DNA of 12,493 nucleotides from Actinomycetes bacterium (lineage in GTDB: Bacteria > Actinomycetota > Acidimicrobiia > Acidimicrobiales > CADCSY01). Made by a program: the position numbers and the translations under genes. Location: positions 1-12,493 of the forward strand of contig JAODBP010000168.1 of assembly GCA_025464025.1 (NCBI GenBank), read 5' to 3'. The notes below the pieces were generated by a model that ran no database searches, had not been told where the DNA came from, and worked only from the letters and a program-made list of their open reading frames with translations. Numbering within the stretch: position 1 is the first letter of the stretch; every line of letters begins with the position of its first letter. Shown here piece after piece: positions 1-6,900 of this stretch.

Positions 1-663
1 GCCGTCGTTGCGGACGTTGCTGACCGCGTCGCCGACCTTGACGAGCTCGAACAGCTCGGAGGGGGCGGGCACCAGCAGGGAGTGGAGGGCCTCGACGTCG
101 TCGTTCGCCGGGTCGAGCCACTCGGCCCAGGCGTCGGGCGGGAGCACCACCGGCATCCGATGGTGGATGGGCGCCATCGCGTCGTTGGCCTCGGTGGTGA
201 TGATCGAGCACGAGGCGACGCGACCCTCGTCGCTCCCCTTCGTCGGCCGCCACGACGACCACAGCCCGGCGAACGAGAGGAGGTCGCCGTCGGTGCGGTG
301 GATGTACCAGGGCTGCTTCTTCTTCTGGCCGTCGACGACCTGCCACTCGTAGAAGCCGTCGGCCGGGACGATGCAGCGCCACCGCTCCATCGGCCGCCGG
401 AACGCCGGCTTCTCCAGCACGGTCTCGGCCCGGGCGTTGATCATGCGGGCCGCGCCCTTGGCGTCCTTCGACCACGACGGGACCAGCCCCCAACGGAACG
501 TGCCGAGCCGCGTCGGCCCCTTCGACGACTTCGCCACGGCGTAGACCTCGTCGGTGGGCGCCACGTTGTACCGCGGGCCCAGGTCGTCGGCGACGACCTC
601 GTCGACGGCGAAGTACGCCGCGATGTCGGCCGGGTCGGTGGTCGAGGTGTAGCGCCCGCACAT
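1..663 (-). CDS. yedK: SRAP (YedK/HMCES) family abasic-site crosslinking protein, 3' end missing
   Basis: Reading the minus strand from ATG at 663 gives an open frame of 221 codons that leaves the window at position 1. The product starts MCGRY, so after removal of Met the catalytic Cys2 becomes the N-terminus, as in the SRAP family. The other family residues fit in position and context: Asn76 (MINARAE), Glu106 (GFYEW) and His168 (HHRMP), close to E. coli YedK Cys2, Asn75, Glu105 and His160. In that family the protein forms a thiazolidine DNA-protein crosslink at abasic sites in single-stranded DNA and shields them from cleavage. The last visible residues (NVRNDG) match the usual C-terminal region, so I infer that only a short tail is missing. 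The start follows a TACCTT -10 element by 8 bp with no Shine-Dalgarno, pointing to a leaderless or nearly leaderless mRNA. I see no LexA box in the short upstream region. Confidence 0.95.
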   Translation of the reverse strand, partial: MCGRYTSTTDPADIAAYFAVDEVVADDLGPRYNVAPTDEVYAVAKSSKGPTRLGTFRWGLVPSWSKDAKGAARMINARAETVLEKPAFRRPMERWRCIVPADGFYEWQVVDGQKKKQPWYIHRTDGDLLSFAGLWSSWRPTKGSDEGRVASCSIITTEANDAMAPIHHRMPVVLPPDAWAEWLDPANDDVEALHSLLVPAPSELFELVKVGDAVSNVRNDG

Positions 664-671
664 CGCCGTCG

Positions 672-681
672 AAGGTACCGT
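672..681. promoter_or_regulatory. Overlapping divergent -10 elements for the SRAP and molybdopterin genes
   Basis: The 25-bp gap between the two start codons contains AAGGTACCGT. Read on the plus strand, TACCGT (676-681) lies 7 bp before ATG 689. Read on the minus strand, TACCTT (677-672) lies 8 bp before ATG 663. Both fit the actinobacterial TAnnnT -10 consensus. The palindromic GGTACC core is common to both, so the two promoters physically overlap. I see no convincing -35 box on either side. Promoter assignment is an inference from motif and spacing. Confidence 0.55.
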
Positions 682-688
682 CCGGGAC

Positions 689-2902
689 ATGACGATCAGT
701 GGGGGGACCACCCAGATCCACAAGTACACGTGCCCGCTCTGCGAGTGCATGTGCGGCCTGGACGTGAAGGTGGTCGACGAGCAGGTCACGCTCATCCGCG
801 GCAACAAGGACGATGTCTGGTCGAAGGGCTACCTCTGCCCCAAGGGCAGCGCCCTCGGGCACCTCCACCACGACCCCGATCGCATCACGGAGCCGATGGT
901 GCGCGAGGGCGACCAGTGGCGGGAGGTCACGTGGGAGGAGGCCTTCCGGCGGTGCGAGGAGCTGGTGCACCCCGTCGTCGCGGAGCACGGGCCCTCGGCG
1001 CTCACCGCGTTCGTCGGCAACCCGGCCGGCCACAGCTTCTCGCTGTCGCGCTACCTCTCCCAGATGATCGGCCCCTCGGGGATGCCGCACATCTACTCGG
1101 CCGGCACCGTCGACCAGTGGCCGAAGAACGTCACGTCGATCCTGCTCTACGGGAACATGTGGCTCATCCCGGTGCCCGACGTCGTGCGCACCGACTACTG
1201 GCTCCTCATGGGCGGCAACCCCCATGCCTCGGGTGGTTCCCTGATGTCCAGGCCCGACGTCCTCGGCGAGATCGAGGCGATCCGGGCGCGGGGCGGCAAG
1301 GTCGTGGTCGTCGATCCCCGCCGGACCAAGACGGCCGACGTGGCCGACGAGTGGATCGGCATCCAGCCCGGCACCGACGCCGCCTGGCTCCTCGCCATCG
1401 TCAACGTGCTGTTCGAGGAGGGCCAGGTCACGCTCGGCCACCTCGAGGGCATGGTCGAGGACCTCGATGCCATCGAGCTGGCCTGCAAGGACTTCACGCC
1501 CGAGTCGGTCGAGTCGCTCACGCGGGTGCCGGCCGAGGTGACCCGGCGCATCGCCGGCGAGATCGCCGCCGCGTCGGCCGCGTCGATCTACGGGCGGATC
1601 GGGCTGTGCAACCAGGAGTTCGGGACGCTCGCCTCCTGGCTGATCGACGTGCTCGCCATCGTCAGCGGCCACTTCGACCGGCCTGGCACCCTCATGTTCC
1701 CGAACCCGGTGCCCCAGCCGCTCGCCTGGCTCGGCAGCACCAAGGTCAACGGCATGCCCGAGTTCGGCAAGTGGCGGTCGCGGGTGCGGGGCGCCCCGGA
1801 GGTGCTGGGCCAGGTGCCGGCGTCGTGCCTGGCCGAGGAGATCATGGAACCCGGGCCCGGACAGATCCGGGTGCTGGTGAACGTCGCCGCCAACCCGGCG
1901 ATCTCGGTCCCCGACTCGGCGAAGCTCGAGGTCGCCCTCGAGCACCTCGACGCCTTCATCGCCATCGACAACTACCTGAACGAGACGACGAAGCACGCCC
2001 ACGTGCTGCTGCCGGGGCCGTCGCCGTTCGAGGTGCCGCACTTCGACGACCTGCTGTGGGGCTTCTGCACCCGCTCGGCGGGCAAGTGGTCCGACGCCAT
2101 CTTCCCGCTCGACCGACCCGACGAGTGGGAGATCCTCATCCGGCTCGGGCAGATCCTCGCCGGCAAGCACGACGCCGACACCGACGTCGCGGCGATCGAC
2201 GACGCCTGGTTCTCGATGCTGTGCCAGGCGAAGGGCATCGACCCGGCGACGGCGCTGCCCCGCTACGACCACGGCGGGCCGGAGCGGATGATCGACTGGT
2301 CGATCCGGGTCGGCGCCTTCGGCGACCGCTACGGCGAGCGGGACGGCGTGACCCTCGCTGACTTCAAGGCGGTGCCCGACGGGCTCGACTTCGGCCCCGC
2401 CATCCCCCGGGCCGAGGAGGCCGTCTGCACGCCGGACGGCAAGATCCACCTCGCCCACGAGTACCTGCTCTCGGACCTGCCCCGGCTGCGGGCCCGGCTC
2501 GACGCCCCCGTCGACGGACTCGTCCTCGTGTCGCGGCGCCACCTCCGCTCGAAGAACACGTGGCTCCACAACGTCCGGGTGCTGGTGAAGGGCAAGGACC
2601 GCTGCACCCTGATCATCCACCCCGAGGATGCGGCCACCCGGGCCATCGCCGACGGCTCGACGGCCCGCATCTCCTCCGAGGCGGGGTCGATCCTGGTGCC
2701 GGTCGAGATCTCCGACGAGATGATCCCGGGCGTCGTGTGCCTCCCCCACGGCTGGGGCCACGACAAGGAGGGCACCCGACTGTCGGTCGCTCGGGAGCAC
2801 GCCGGGGTCAACAACAACCTGCTGGCCCCCGGGGAGTTCGTCGACGTCCTGTCGGGCAACGCGGCGGTGAACGGGATCCCGGTCGAGGTCGTGCCGGCGT
2901 AG
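689..2902 (+). CDS. Molybdopterin (bis-MGD) oxidoreductase, DMSO-reductase superfamily
   Basis: The 737-residue product has the usual layout of a catalytic subunit of this superfamily. An N-terminal [4Fe-4S] motif uses Cys15, Cys18, Cys22 and Cys50 (CPLCECMC, then YLCPKG). The central cofactor-binding region includes NPHASGG (177-183) and a conserved-looking SAGTVDQ (137-143). A C-terminal molydopterin-binding domain starts near 615 (SRRHLRSKNTW) and ends with HGWGH, NNNLL and a DVLSGNA-type stretch. No Tat signal is seen before the Fe-S motif, so the enzyme is probably cytoplasmic. There is no Cys or Sec in the SAGTVDQ segment, where formate dehydrogenases often carry the metal ligand, so I do not call it formate dehydrogenase. 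No electron-transfer subunit or cofactor gene is adjacent, and the substrate cannot be told. Cys20 is an extra cysteine inside the cluster motif. The ATG lies 7 bp after TACCGT with no Shine-Dalgarno. Confidence 0.93.
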   Translation: MTISGGTTQIHKYTCPLCECMCGLDVKVVDEQVTLIRGNKDDVWSKGYLCPKGSALGHLHHDPDRITEPMVREGDQWREVTWEEAFRRCEELVHPVVAEHGPSALTAFVGNPAGHSFSLSRYLSQMIGPSGMPHIYSAGTVDQWPKNVTSILLYGNMWLIPVPDVVRTDYWLLMGGNPHASGGSLMSRPDVLGEIEAIRARGGKVVVVDPRRTKTADVADEWIGIQPGTDAAWLLAIVNVLFEEGQVTLGHLEGMVEDLDAIELACKDFTPESVESLTRVPAEVTRRIAGEIAAASAASIYGRIGLCNQEFGTLASWLIDVLAIVSGHFDRPGTLMFPNPVPQPLAWLGSTKVNGMPEFGKWRSRVRGAPEVLGQVPASCLAEEIMEPGPGQIRVLVNVAANPAISVPDSAKLEVALEHLDAFIAIDNYLNETTKHAHVLLPGPSPFEVPHFDDLLWGFCTRSAGKWSDAIFPLDRPDEWEILIRLGQILAGKHDADTDVAAIDDAWFSMLCQAKGIDPATALPRYDHGGPERMIDWSIRVGAFGDRYGERDGVTLADFKAVPDGLDFGPAIPRAEEAVCTPDGKIHLAHEYLLSDLPRLRARLDAPVDGLVLVSRRHLRSKNTWLHNVRVLVKGKDRCTLIIHPEDAATRAIADGSTARISSEAGSILVPVEISDEMIPGVVCLPHGWGHDKEGTRLSVAREHAGVNNNLLAPGEFVDVLSGNAAVNGIPVEVVPA

Positions 2903-2904
2903 CC

Positions 2905-3729
2905 CTACTCCGTGTAGAAGCCGCCGTCGACGTGGAAGATCTCGCCGGTCGTGTAGGACGACTCGTCGGACGCGAGGAACAGCGCGGTGTTGGCGATCTC
3001 GGTCGGCGTGCCGAACCGCTGCATGGGGATGTGCGGCATGAAGCGGTCCTTGAGCTGCGGGATGGCGCTCACCACGGCCGTCATGTTCGTCTCGATGAAG
3101 CCGGGCCCGATCGCGTTGACCCGGATGCCGGCCGGGGCGAGCGACTTGGCCGCGAACTTGGTGAGCATCCACACGGCCGCCTTCGACACGCTGTAGCTCG
3201 GCGTGCCGGCCTCGGGCTGCTTGGCCGCGATCGAGGCCAGCGTGATGATCGAGCCGCCGTCCGACATGCGGCGGGCCGCCGACTGGATGGCCAGCAGCGT
3301 GCCGGTCAGGTTGACGTCGAGCACCGCCTGCCAGTCGTCGAGCGGGAACTCCGTGAACGACGTCACCGGGTCGGTCAGCGCCCCCGCGTTCGACGCCATG
3401 CGGTCGACGGCGGCCTTGGTGTCGCCGTCGCTCACGTAGCCCTTGCCCGAGATGCCGGCCGAGGTGACCACGACGTCGAGGCGGCCCAGCTCGTCGACGG
3501 CGCGCTGCATGGCGGCCTCGTTGTCGGACGGGCTGGCGGCGTCGAGCTGGTGGAAGATCGCCTTGCGGCCGAGCGACTCGACGGCCGCGACGACCTCCAG
3601 GCCGGGCGCCTCCATGACGTCGGCCACGACGATGTCGGCCCCCTCGGCGGCGAAGCGCTCGCAGCACGCCCGCCCGATCCCGTTGCCGCCGCCGGTGACC
3701 ACGGCCACCTTGCTGTCCAGTCTCCCCAT
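2905..3729 (-). CDS. SDR-family NAD(P)-dependent dehydrogenase/reductase
   Basis: The 274-residue product is a classical short-chain dehydrogenase. It has the Rossmann glycine motif TGGGNGIG (12-19), an acidic residue at the end of beta-2 (Asp37 in VVADV), which in this family favours NAD(H) over NADP(H), and Asp63 for adenine contact. The catalytic set is complete: Asn140, Ser166, Tyr179 and Lys183 (YSVSK). The PG motif at 209-210 and the C-terminal TGEIFHVDGG are also typical. Two things are odd. The usual NAG motif reads SAG (90-92). About 25 extra residues lie between that motif and Asn140, roughly 95-128. The substrate is unknown; general oxidation of a secondary alcohol or reduction of a ketone is the family expectation. 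The gene converges on the molybdopterin gene with 2 bp between stop codons, and starts 35 bp after the MarR-type gene on the same strand. Its ATG follows TACGGT by 7 bp, so it can have its own leaderless promoter. Confidence 0.94.
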   Translation of the reverse strand: MGRLDSKVAVVTGGGNGIGRACCERFAAEGADIVVADVMEAPGLEVVAAVESLGRKAIFHQLDAASPSDNEAAMQRAVDELGRLDVVVTSAGISGKGYVSDGDTKAAVDRMASNAGALTDPVTSFTEFPLDDWQAVLDVNLTGTLLAIQSAARRMSDGGSIITLASIAAKQPEAGTPSYSVSKAAVWMLTKFAAKSLAPAGIRVNAIGPGFIETNMTAVVSAIPQLKDRFMPHIPMQRFGTPTEIANTALFLASDESSYTTGEIFHVDGGFYTE

Positions 3730-3736
3730 GGACCGG

Positions 3737-3742
3737 ACCGTA
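3737..3742 (-). promoter_or_regulatory. -10 element TACGGT of the SDR gene
   Basis: TACGGT on the minus strand ends 7 bp before the SDR ATG at 3729. It fits TAnnnT and is the same hexamer found before the gene at 6901. No Shine-Dalgarno lies between it and the start, which suggests a leaderless transcript. No clear -35 is visible. Confidence 0.45.
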
Positions 3743-3764
3743 GATGGTTCGCTCGCGAGCTCGC

Positions 3765-4226
3765 TCAGAGCTGCGGGTCGGTGATCGTCCCGAACTCGTC
3801 GGCGAGCTTGGTGATCAGGTGGGCGAGCCGCCGCACGTCGTCGGGCGGCCAGTCCAGGAGCAGGTCGTACACGCCCTCGTAGGCGGCGATCCGGTACCGC
3901 TCACGGGCATCGCGGCCCTTGTCGGTGGCGACCACGAGGGTGGCTCGGCCGTCGTTCGGATCGGTGAGCTGCTCGGCGAAGCCGGCGTCGACGAGCTTGG
4001 CCACCTCCCGGCTGACCCGCGACTGGTGGAGCTGCACGTCCTCGGCGATGGCGCCGATCCGGGCCGGCCCCATCCGGCAGACCGCGCTCAGGGTGCTGAT
4101 GGCGGCCTGGGCCAGCGGGATGCCCGACCGGTCCTCGATCCGCTTCCGACCGGCCCGGCTGTTGCTGACGCGGCTGATCCGAGCGATGGCCGACTCGATG
4201 TCGTGCAGGTCACCCTCGTCGACCAC
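3765..4226 (-). CDS. MarR-family transcriptional regulator
   Basis: From GTG at 4226 the product has 153 residues, the usual size for MarR proteins. It has a helical N-terminal dimer region (about 7-50), a winged helix-turn-helix with recognition segment QLHQSRVSREVAKL (65-78), a wing around DPNDGRATLV (89-98) followed by TDKG, and a C-terminal helical dimer region (105-146). The frame stays open upstream to 4439, and ATG 4265 would give 166 residues. I chose GTG 4226 because TACCAT stands exactly 6 bp in front of it and the sequence before it does not look like a MarR protein. MarR proteins usually repress their own and neighbouring genes until a small phenolic or other ligand binds. The SDR gene 35 bp downstream is the natural target, but the ligand and operator are not shown by the sequence. 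Confidence 0.88.
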   Translation of the reverse strand: MVDEGDLHDIESAIARISRVSNSRAGRKRIEDRSGIPLAQAAISTLSAVCRMGPARIGAIAEDVQLHQSRVSREVAKLVDAGFAEQLTDPNDGRATLVVATDKGRDARERYRIAAYEGVYDLLLDWPPDDVRRLAHLITKLADEFGTITDPQL

Positions 4227-4232
4227 GGCGGC

Positions 4233-4238
4233 ATGGTA
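4233..4238 (-). promoter_or_regulatory. -10 element TACCAT of the MarR-type gene
   Basis: TACCAT on the minus strand is separated by 6 bp from GTG 4226. This is the spacing expected when transcription begins at the start codon. The element decides the start chosen for the regulator: ATG 4265 would lie upstream of this -10 and could not be translated from this transcript. Confidence 0.45.
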
Positions 4239-4303
4239 CGGCCAGCTGGTGTGACGAAGGACCATCCACCACCGGGTGGGCGGTTCGCGCCATCCTCGGC
4301 GAC

Positions 4304-4660
4304 ATGGGCCACCGCCGCCCCCGTGCCGTGCTCCTGGGAGCGATGGTGCTGGCGGCCGTCCTGTGGAGCGCCACGGCGGCGGCGTCGCAGCCGGTCCACC
4401 ATCCCGTCGTCCGGGGCGCGGTCGACGCCGTCGGCACACCGACGGCCACGCCGGGCGACTGGCGGGTGGCCTATGTCAGCACCGGCGTGTACCGCGTCCG
4501 CCTGCCGGAGGAGCACGTCACCCTCGACGTGCGCCAGTGGGACGCCGTGGCCGACGTGACCGTCCGACCCCTCGGGCGAGGGGTCAACGAGGTCCGCTTC
4601 GACCTCGACGGCCGGCCCGTCGACTCCGCCTTCGGCTTCGTCGCCATCGCCCAGCGCTGA
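4304..4660 (+). CDS. Small exported protein of unknown function
   Basis: The 118-residue product begins with a Sec-type signal peptide: basic MGHRRPR, a hydrophobic core of about residues 8-22, and small residues ATAAA before a likely cut near residue 28. The mature part of about 90 residues contains no cysteine and has alternating hydrophobic and polar residues (for example VTLDVRQW and NEVRFDLDG), which looks like a beta-rich domain. I do not recognise the family. No sortase signal, lipobox or second membrane segment is seen, so it is probably secreted or loosely wall-associated. It is divergent from the MarR-type gene (77 bp between starts) and is followed after 25 bp by the GGDEF-EAL gene, so co-transcription with that gene is possible. 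A weak -10 (CATCCT, 4291-4296) lies 7 bp before the ATG. Confidence 0.75.
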   Translation: MGHRRPRAVLLGAMVLAAVLWSATAAASQPVHHPVVRGAVDAVGTPTATPGDWRVAYVSTGVYRVRLPEEHVTLDVRQWDAVADVTVRPLGRGVNEVRFDLDGRPVDSAFGFVAIAQR

Positions 4661-4673
4661 CGCGGTTTTCCCT

Positions 4674-4679
4674 CATATT
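4674..4679 (+). promoter_or_regulatory. Possible -10 element CATATT of the GGDEF-EAL gene
   Basis: CATATT lies 6 bp before GTG 4686 inside an unusually AT-rich patch (TTTTCCCTCATATTC) in an otherwise GC-rich region. It fits the -10 spacing seen at other genes here but misses the first T of TAnnnT. No Shine-Dalgarno is present. It would allow the c-di-GMP gene to be expressed apart from the exported-protein gene upstream. Confidence 0.35.
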
Positions 4680-4685
4680 CGACGG

Positions 4686-6644
4686 GTGTCGTGCCGACAC
4701 GTAGACGTGGCGGACCGTCGACCCCTGAGCCGTTCGACCGCGCGCCTCTTCCTCACCTTCGCCGCGATCAGCCTCGTCCCCGTCCTCGTGCTCGGCCTCG
4801 TCCTCGCCGCGACCTACCGCGACGAGGCCCGACGCCGAGGCCTGGCCGAAGGTCGCGCCGAGGCCGGCCTGGTCGCCCGCACGGCCATCGAGCCCCTGCT
4901 CTCCGGCCAGCCGCTCGGCAACGGCCTGAACCAGGAGGAGCGCGCCAACCTCGACCGCCTGGTCCGACGCTCCACCGCCAGCGGCGACATCCTCCGCCTC
5001 CGGCTCCGCAGCGCCACCGGCCGCGTCGTGTTCGCCGAGGACGCCAGCCAGATCGGGCTCGGCGGCGACGACCACGCCCTGGCCGCCGCAAGCGGCGAGG
5101 TGGTCGGCGAGCTCACCCACGTCGGCGCCGACGAGCAGGCCACCGGCGAAGCGGCCGTCGAGGTCTACCTCCCGCTGCTGGCCGGGCCCCGGGGCGAGCG
5201 GGTGGGCGTCCTCGAGGTCTACCTCCCCTACGCCCCGATCGAGGCCGACGTGTCGGCCGGGCTCCACTCCCTCTACCGCACCATGGGTGCCGGCCTCCTG
5301 CTGCTGTGGGCCGCCCTCTTCCTCATCTCGGCCTCGGTCAGCCGCCGGCTCCGCCGGCAGGTGGCCCTGAACGCCTTCCTCGCCGAGCACGACCCGCTCA
5401 CCGACCTCCCGAACCGCTCCCTGTTCCGCGTCCGGGCGGCCGAGGCCATGGCAACCGTGGACCGCACCGGCCGGCCGGCGGCGATCGCCATCGTCGACCT
5501 CGACCGGTTCAAGGAGGTCAACGACACCCTCGGCCACCAGTGCGGCGACGAGGTGATCGTGGAGCTGGGCCGCCGCCTCCAGTCGATCCTGCCCCCTGGC
5601 GACACCGTCGCCCGACTCGGGGGCGACGAGTTCGGCCTCGTCCTGGCCGACGGGGCGACGGCGGAGATCGCCCTGCTGCGGGTCCGAAAGGTGATCGGCG
5701 CGGCCCTCTCGGTGGGCAGCCTCCCCCTCTCGGTCGAGGGGAGCATCGGCTACGTCCTGGCGCCCGACGACGGTGACGACGTCGACACCCTGCTCCAGCG
5801 GGCCGACGTCGCCATGTACCTGGCCAAGAACCGCCACTCCGGCGTGGCCCGGTACGACGCCCTCGAGGACCACTACGACGCGACGAACCTCGGGCTGATC
5901 GGCGAGCTGCGATGCGCCATCGCCGACGACCAGCTCGTCCTCCACTACCAGCCCAAGGCGCCGCTCAGCGGCGGGCCGGTGCAGGCCGTCGAGGCCCTCG
6001 TCCGCTGGCGGCACCCGGTCCACGGCCTGCTGGCCCCGGCCCGGTTCCTTCCCTTGGCCGAGCAGACCGACCTCATCCACGAGCTGACCACCTGGGTGCT
6101 CCGCCGGGCGCTCGCCGAGACCGCCGAGACCGGTGTCGCCGTCGCCGTGAACGTGTCGGCCCGCGACCTCGGCCGAGACGACTTCGCCGGCCACGTGCGC
6201 ACCCTCCTCCGCGATGCCGGGGCCAGCCCCGCTCGCCTCACCCTCGAGATCACCGAGACGGCCATCCTCGCCGACCCGGCCCGGGCCGCCGAGGTGCTCG
6301 GCGAGCTCCGCGACGCCGGCATCCACGTCAGCATCGACGACTTCGGCCAGGGGCAGACGTCGCTGAGCTACCTGTCGGTGCTCCCCGTGCACGAGCTGAA
6401 GGTCGACCGCCAGTTCGTCGCCGACATGCTCGACAACCGGGCTCATGCCGCCATCGTCCGGTCGATCGTCGACCTGGGCCACAACCTCGGCATGCGGGTC
6501 GTGGCCGAAGGTGTGGAGACCGGCGACGTGCTCGACGCCCTGCGGGCGGCCGGTTGCGACGTGGCCCAGGGCTACCTCATCGCCCGACCGATGTCCGCCG
6601 CCGCCCTGCCGGCCTGGCTGGCCACCGCCGTCACCTGGGTCTGA
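4686..6644 (+). CDS. Membrane-bound GGDEF-EAL c-di-GMP turnover protein
   Basis: The 652-residue product starts at GTG 4686. It has a transmembrane helix at about 21-43, an extracytoplasmic region of about 155 residues (44-199) that I cannot assign to a named sensor family, and a second helix at about 200-217. A GGDEF domain (about 235-395) follows, with intact LGGDEF (311-316), then an EAL domain (about 405-650). The inhibitory I-site RxxD expected before GGDEF reads PPGD (303-306), so feedback inhibition is probably lost. EAL residues that bind metal or catalyse are present: Glu436 (EAL), Asn489, Glu521 and Glu524 (EITET), Asp551 and Asp552 (DDFG), Lys572, Glu608 and Gln628. Loop 6 reads [10 protein letters not shown] rather than the common DDFGTGYSSL. 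Both synthesis and breakdown of c-di-GMP look possible, so the net direction is unclear. No flagellar or biofilm gene is in the window. Confidence 0.95.
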   Translation: MSCRHVDVADRRPLSRSTARLFLTFAAISLVPVLVLGLVLAATYRDEARRRGLAEGRAEAGLVARTAIEPLLSGQPLGNGLNQEERANLDRLVRRSTASGDILRLRLRSATGRVVFAEDASQIGLGGDDHALAAASGEVVGELTHVGADEQATGEAAVEVYLPLLAGPRGERVGVLEVYLPYAPIEADVSAGLHSLYRTMGAGLLLLWAALFLISASVSRRLRRQVALNAFLAEHDPLTDLPNRSLFRVRAAEAMATVDRTGRPAAIAIVDLDRFKEVNDTLGHQCGDEVIVELGRRLQSILPPGDTVARLGGDEFGLVLADGATAEIALLRVRKVIGAALSVGSLPLSVEGSIGYVLAPDDGDDVDTLLQRADVAMYLAKNRHSGVARYDALEDHYDATNLGLIGELRCAIADDQLVLHYQPKAPLSGGPVQAVEALVRWRHPVHGLLAPARFLPLAEQTDLIHELTTWVLRRALAETAETGVAVAVNVSARDLGRDDFAGHVRTLLRDAGASPARLTLEITETAILADPARAAEVLGELRDAGIHVSIDDFGQGQTSLSYLSVLPVHELKVDRQFVADMLDNRAHAAIVRSIVDLGHNLGMRVVAEGVETGDVLDALRAAGCDVAQGYLIARPMSAAALPAWLATAVTWV

Positions 6645-6681
6645 GCATCCGGCAGCAATTCGGCGAACCCGGAAGATTCCC

Positions 6682-6710
6682 CTCAAGGTCGCGGCGAGGG
6701 AGGTCGATGT
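6682..6710 (+). promoter_or_regulatory. Sigma-28 (FliA/WhiG)-like promoter
   Basis: CTCAAG (6682-6687), a 15-bp spacer, then GTCGATGT (6703-6710) resembles the flagellar sigma-factor pattern (CTCAAG or TAAAG, about 15 bp, GCCGATAA). The second box ends 7 bp before GTG 6718, the same spacing as other promoters in this window. Two positions of the second half differ from consensus, and this is a single site, so it is a candidate only. Confidence 0.35.
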
Positions 6711-6717
6711 CGTCAGG

Positions 6718-6867
6718 GTGAGCTTCGGCGCGGCCCATCGTCAGGTCCGCTACACGATCGATCTGATGTCCCCCGCCGAGCTCCAGCTGCTCCGTCGTGC
6801 CGTCGTCGTGCACGACGAGGAGGACGAGGTCGTGGTCGACTTCGTGCTCGCCGAGCTCCCGGGCTGA
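6718..6867 (+). CDS. Small acidic protein of unknown function (49 aa)
   Basis: From GTG 6718 the frame gives 49 residues. The N-terminus is mixed or basic (SFGAAHRQVRY). A probable helix follows (SPAELQLLRR, about 19-28), then an acidic stretch and strand (HDEEDEVVVDFVLAEL). An in-frame ATG further down would leave only 32 residues. I do not recognise the family. The gene sits 73 bp after the GGDEF-EAL gene and 33 bp before the next small gene, on the same strand, with a sigma-28-like element in front. A Shine-Dalgarno-like GGGAGG lies too far upstream (about 6698-6703) to be convincing. The reality of the gene rests on its fit between neighbours, the upstream promoter-like element and a plausible composition. 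Confidence 0.5.
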   Translation: MSFGAAHRQVRYTIDLMSPAELQLLRRAVVVHDEEDEVVVDFVLAELPG

Positions 6868-6888
6868 CCGGCTGACGTACCTCCCGGG

Positions 6889-6894
6889 TACGGT
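6889..6894 (+). promoter_or_regulatory. -10 element TACGGT of the 76-aa protein gene
   Basis: TACGGT is separated by exactly 6 bp from GTG 6901 and is identical to the element before the SDR gene. It decides the start as GTG 6901 and indicates a leaderless transcript. No -35 box with usual spacing is seen. Confidence 0.5.
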
Positions 6895-6900
6895 GCCGGG

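Noticed and set aside
82..2361. Very long plus-strand open frame overlapping the SRAP and molybdopterin genes.
   Set aside because: The protein is an Arg/Pro/Gly/His-rich repeat-like string typical of a wrong frame in GC-rich DNA, and the real genes in other frames have clear family motifs.
3751..3760. GCTCGCGAGC palindrome in the promoter region of the SDR gene as a MarR operator.
   Set aside because: Ten bases of GC-rich palindrome are expected by chance in such DNA, and MarR sites are usually longer; no second copy was seen at the regulator's own promoter.
4269..4279. CCACCGGGTGG palindrome between the MarR-type gene and the exported-protein gene.
   Set aside because: Short, GC-only and unlike the palindrome near the SDR gene, so not supported as an operator.
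4227..4439. Longer N-terminus for the MarR-type regulator, from 4439 or ATG 4265.
   Set aside because: The added residues are Arg/Pro/Gly-rich, overlap the divergent exported-protein gene (from 4439), and would lie upstream of the TACCAT element that fits GTG 4226.
4584..6686. 700-codon minus-strand frame opposite the GGDEF-EAL gene.
   Set aside because: It is the antisense shadow of a well-conserved gene; the composition (Gly/Val/Glu-rich, no motif) shows no family likeness.
6707..6721. Five-codon mini frame ATG TCG TCA GGG TGA overlapping GTG 6718, as a regulatory upstream frame.
   Set aside because: Too short, no Shine-Dalgarno, and it would lie upstream of the transcript start predicted from the promoter-like element.
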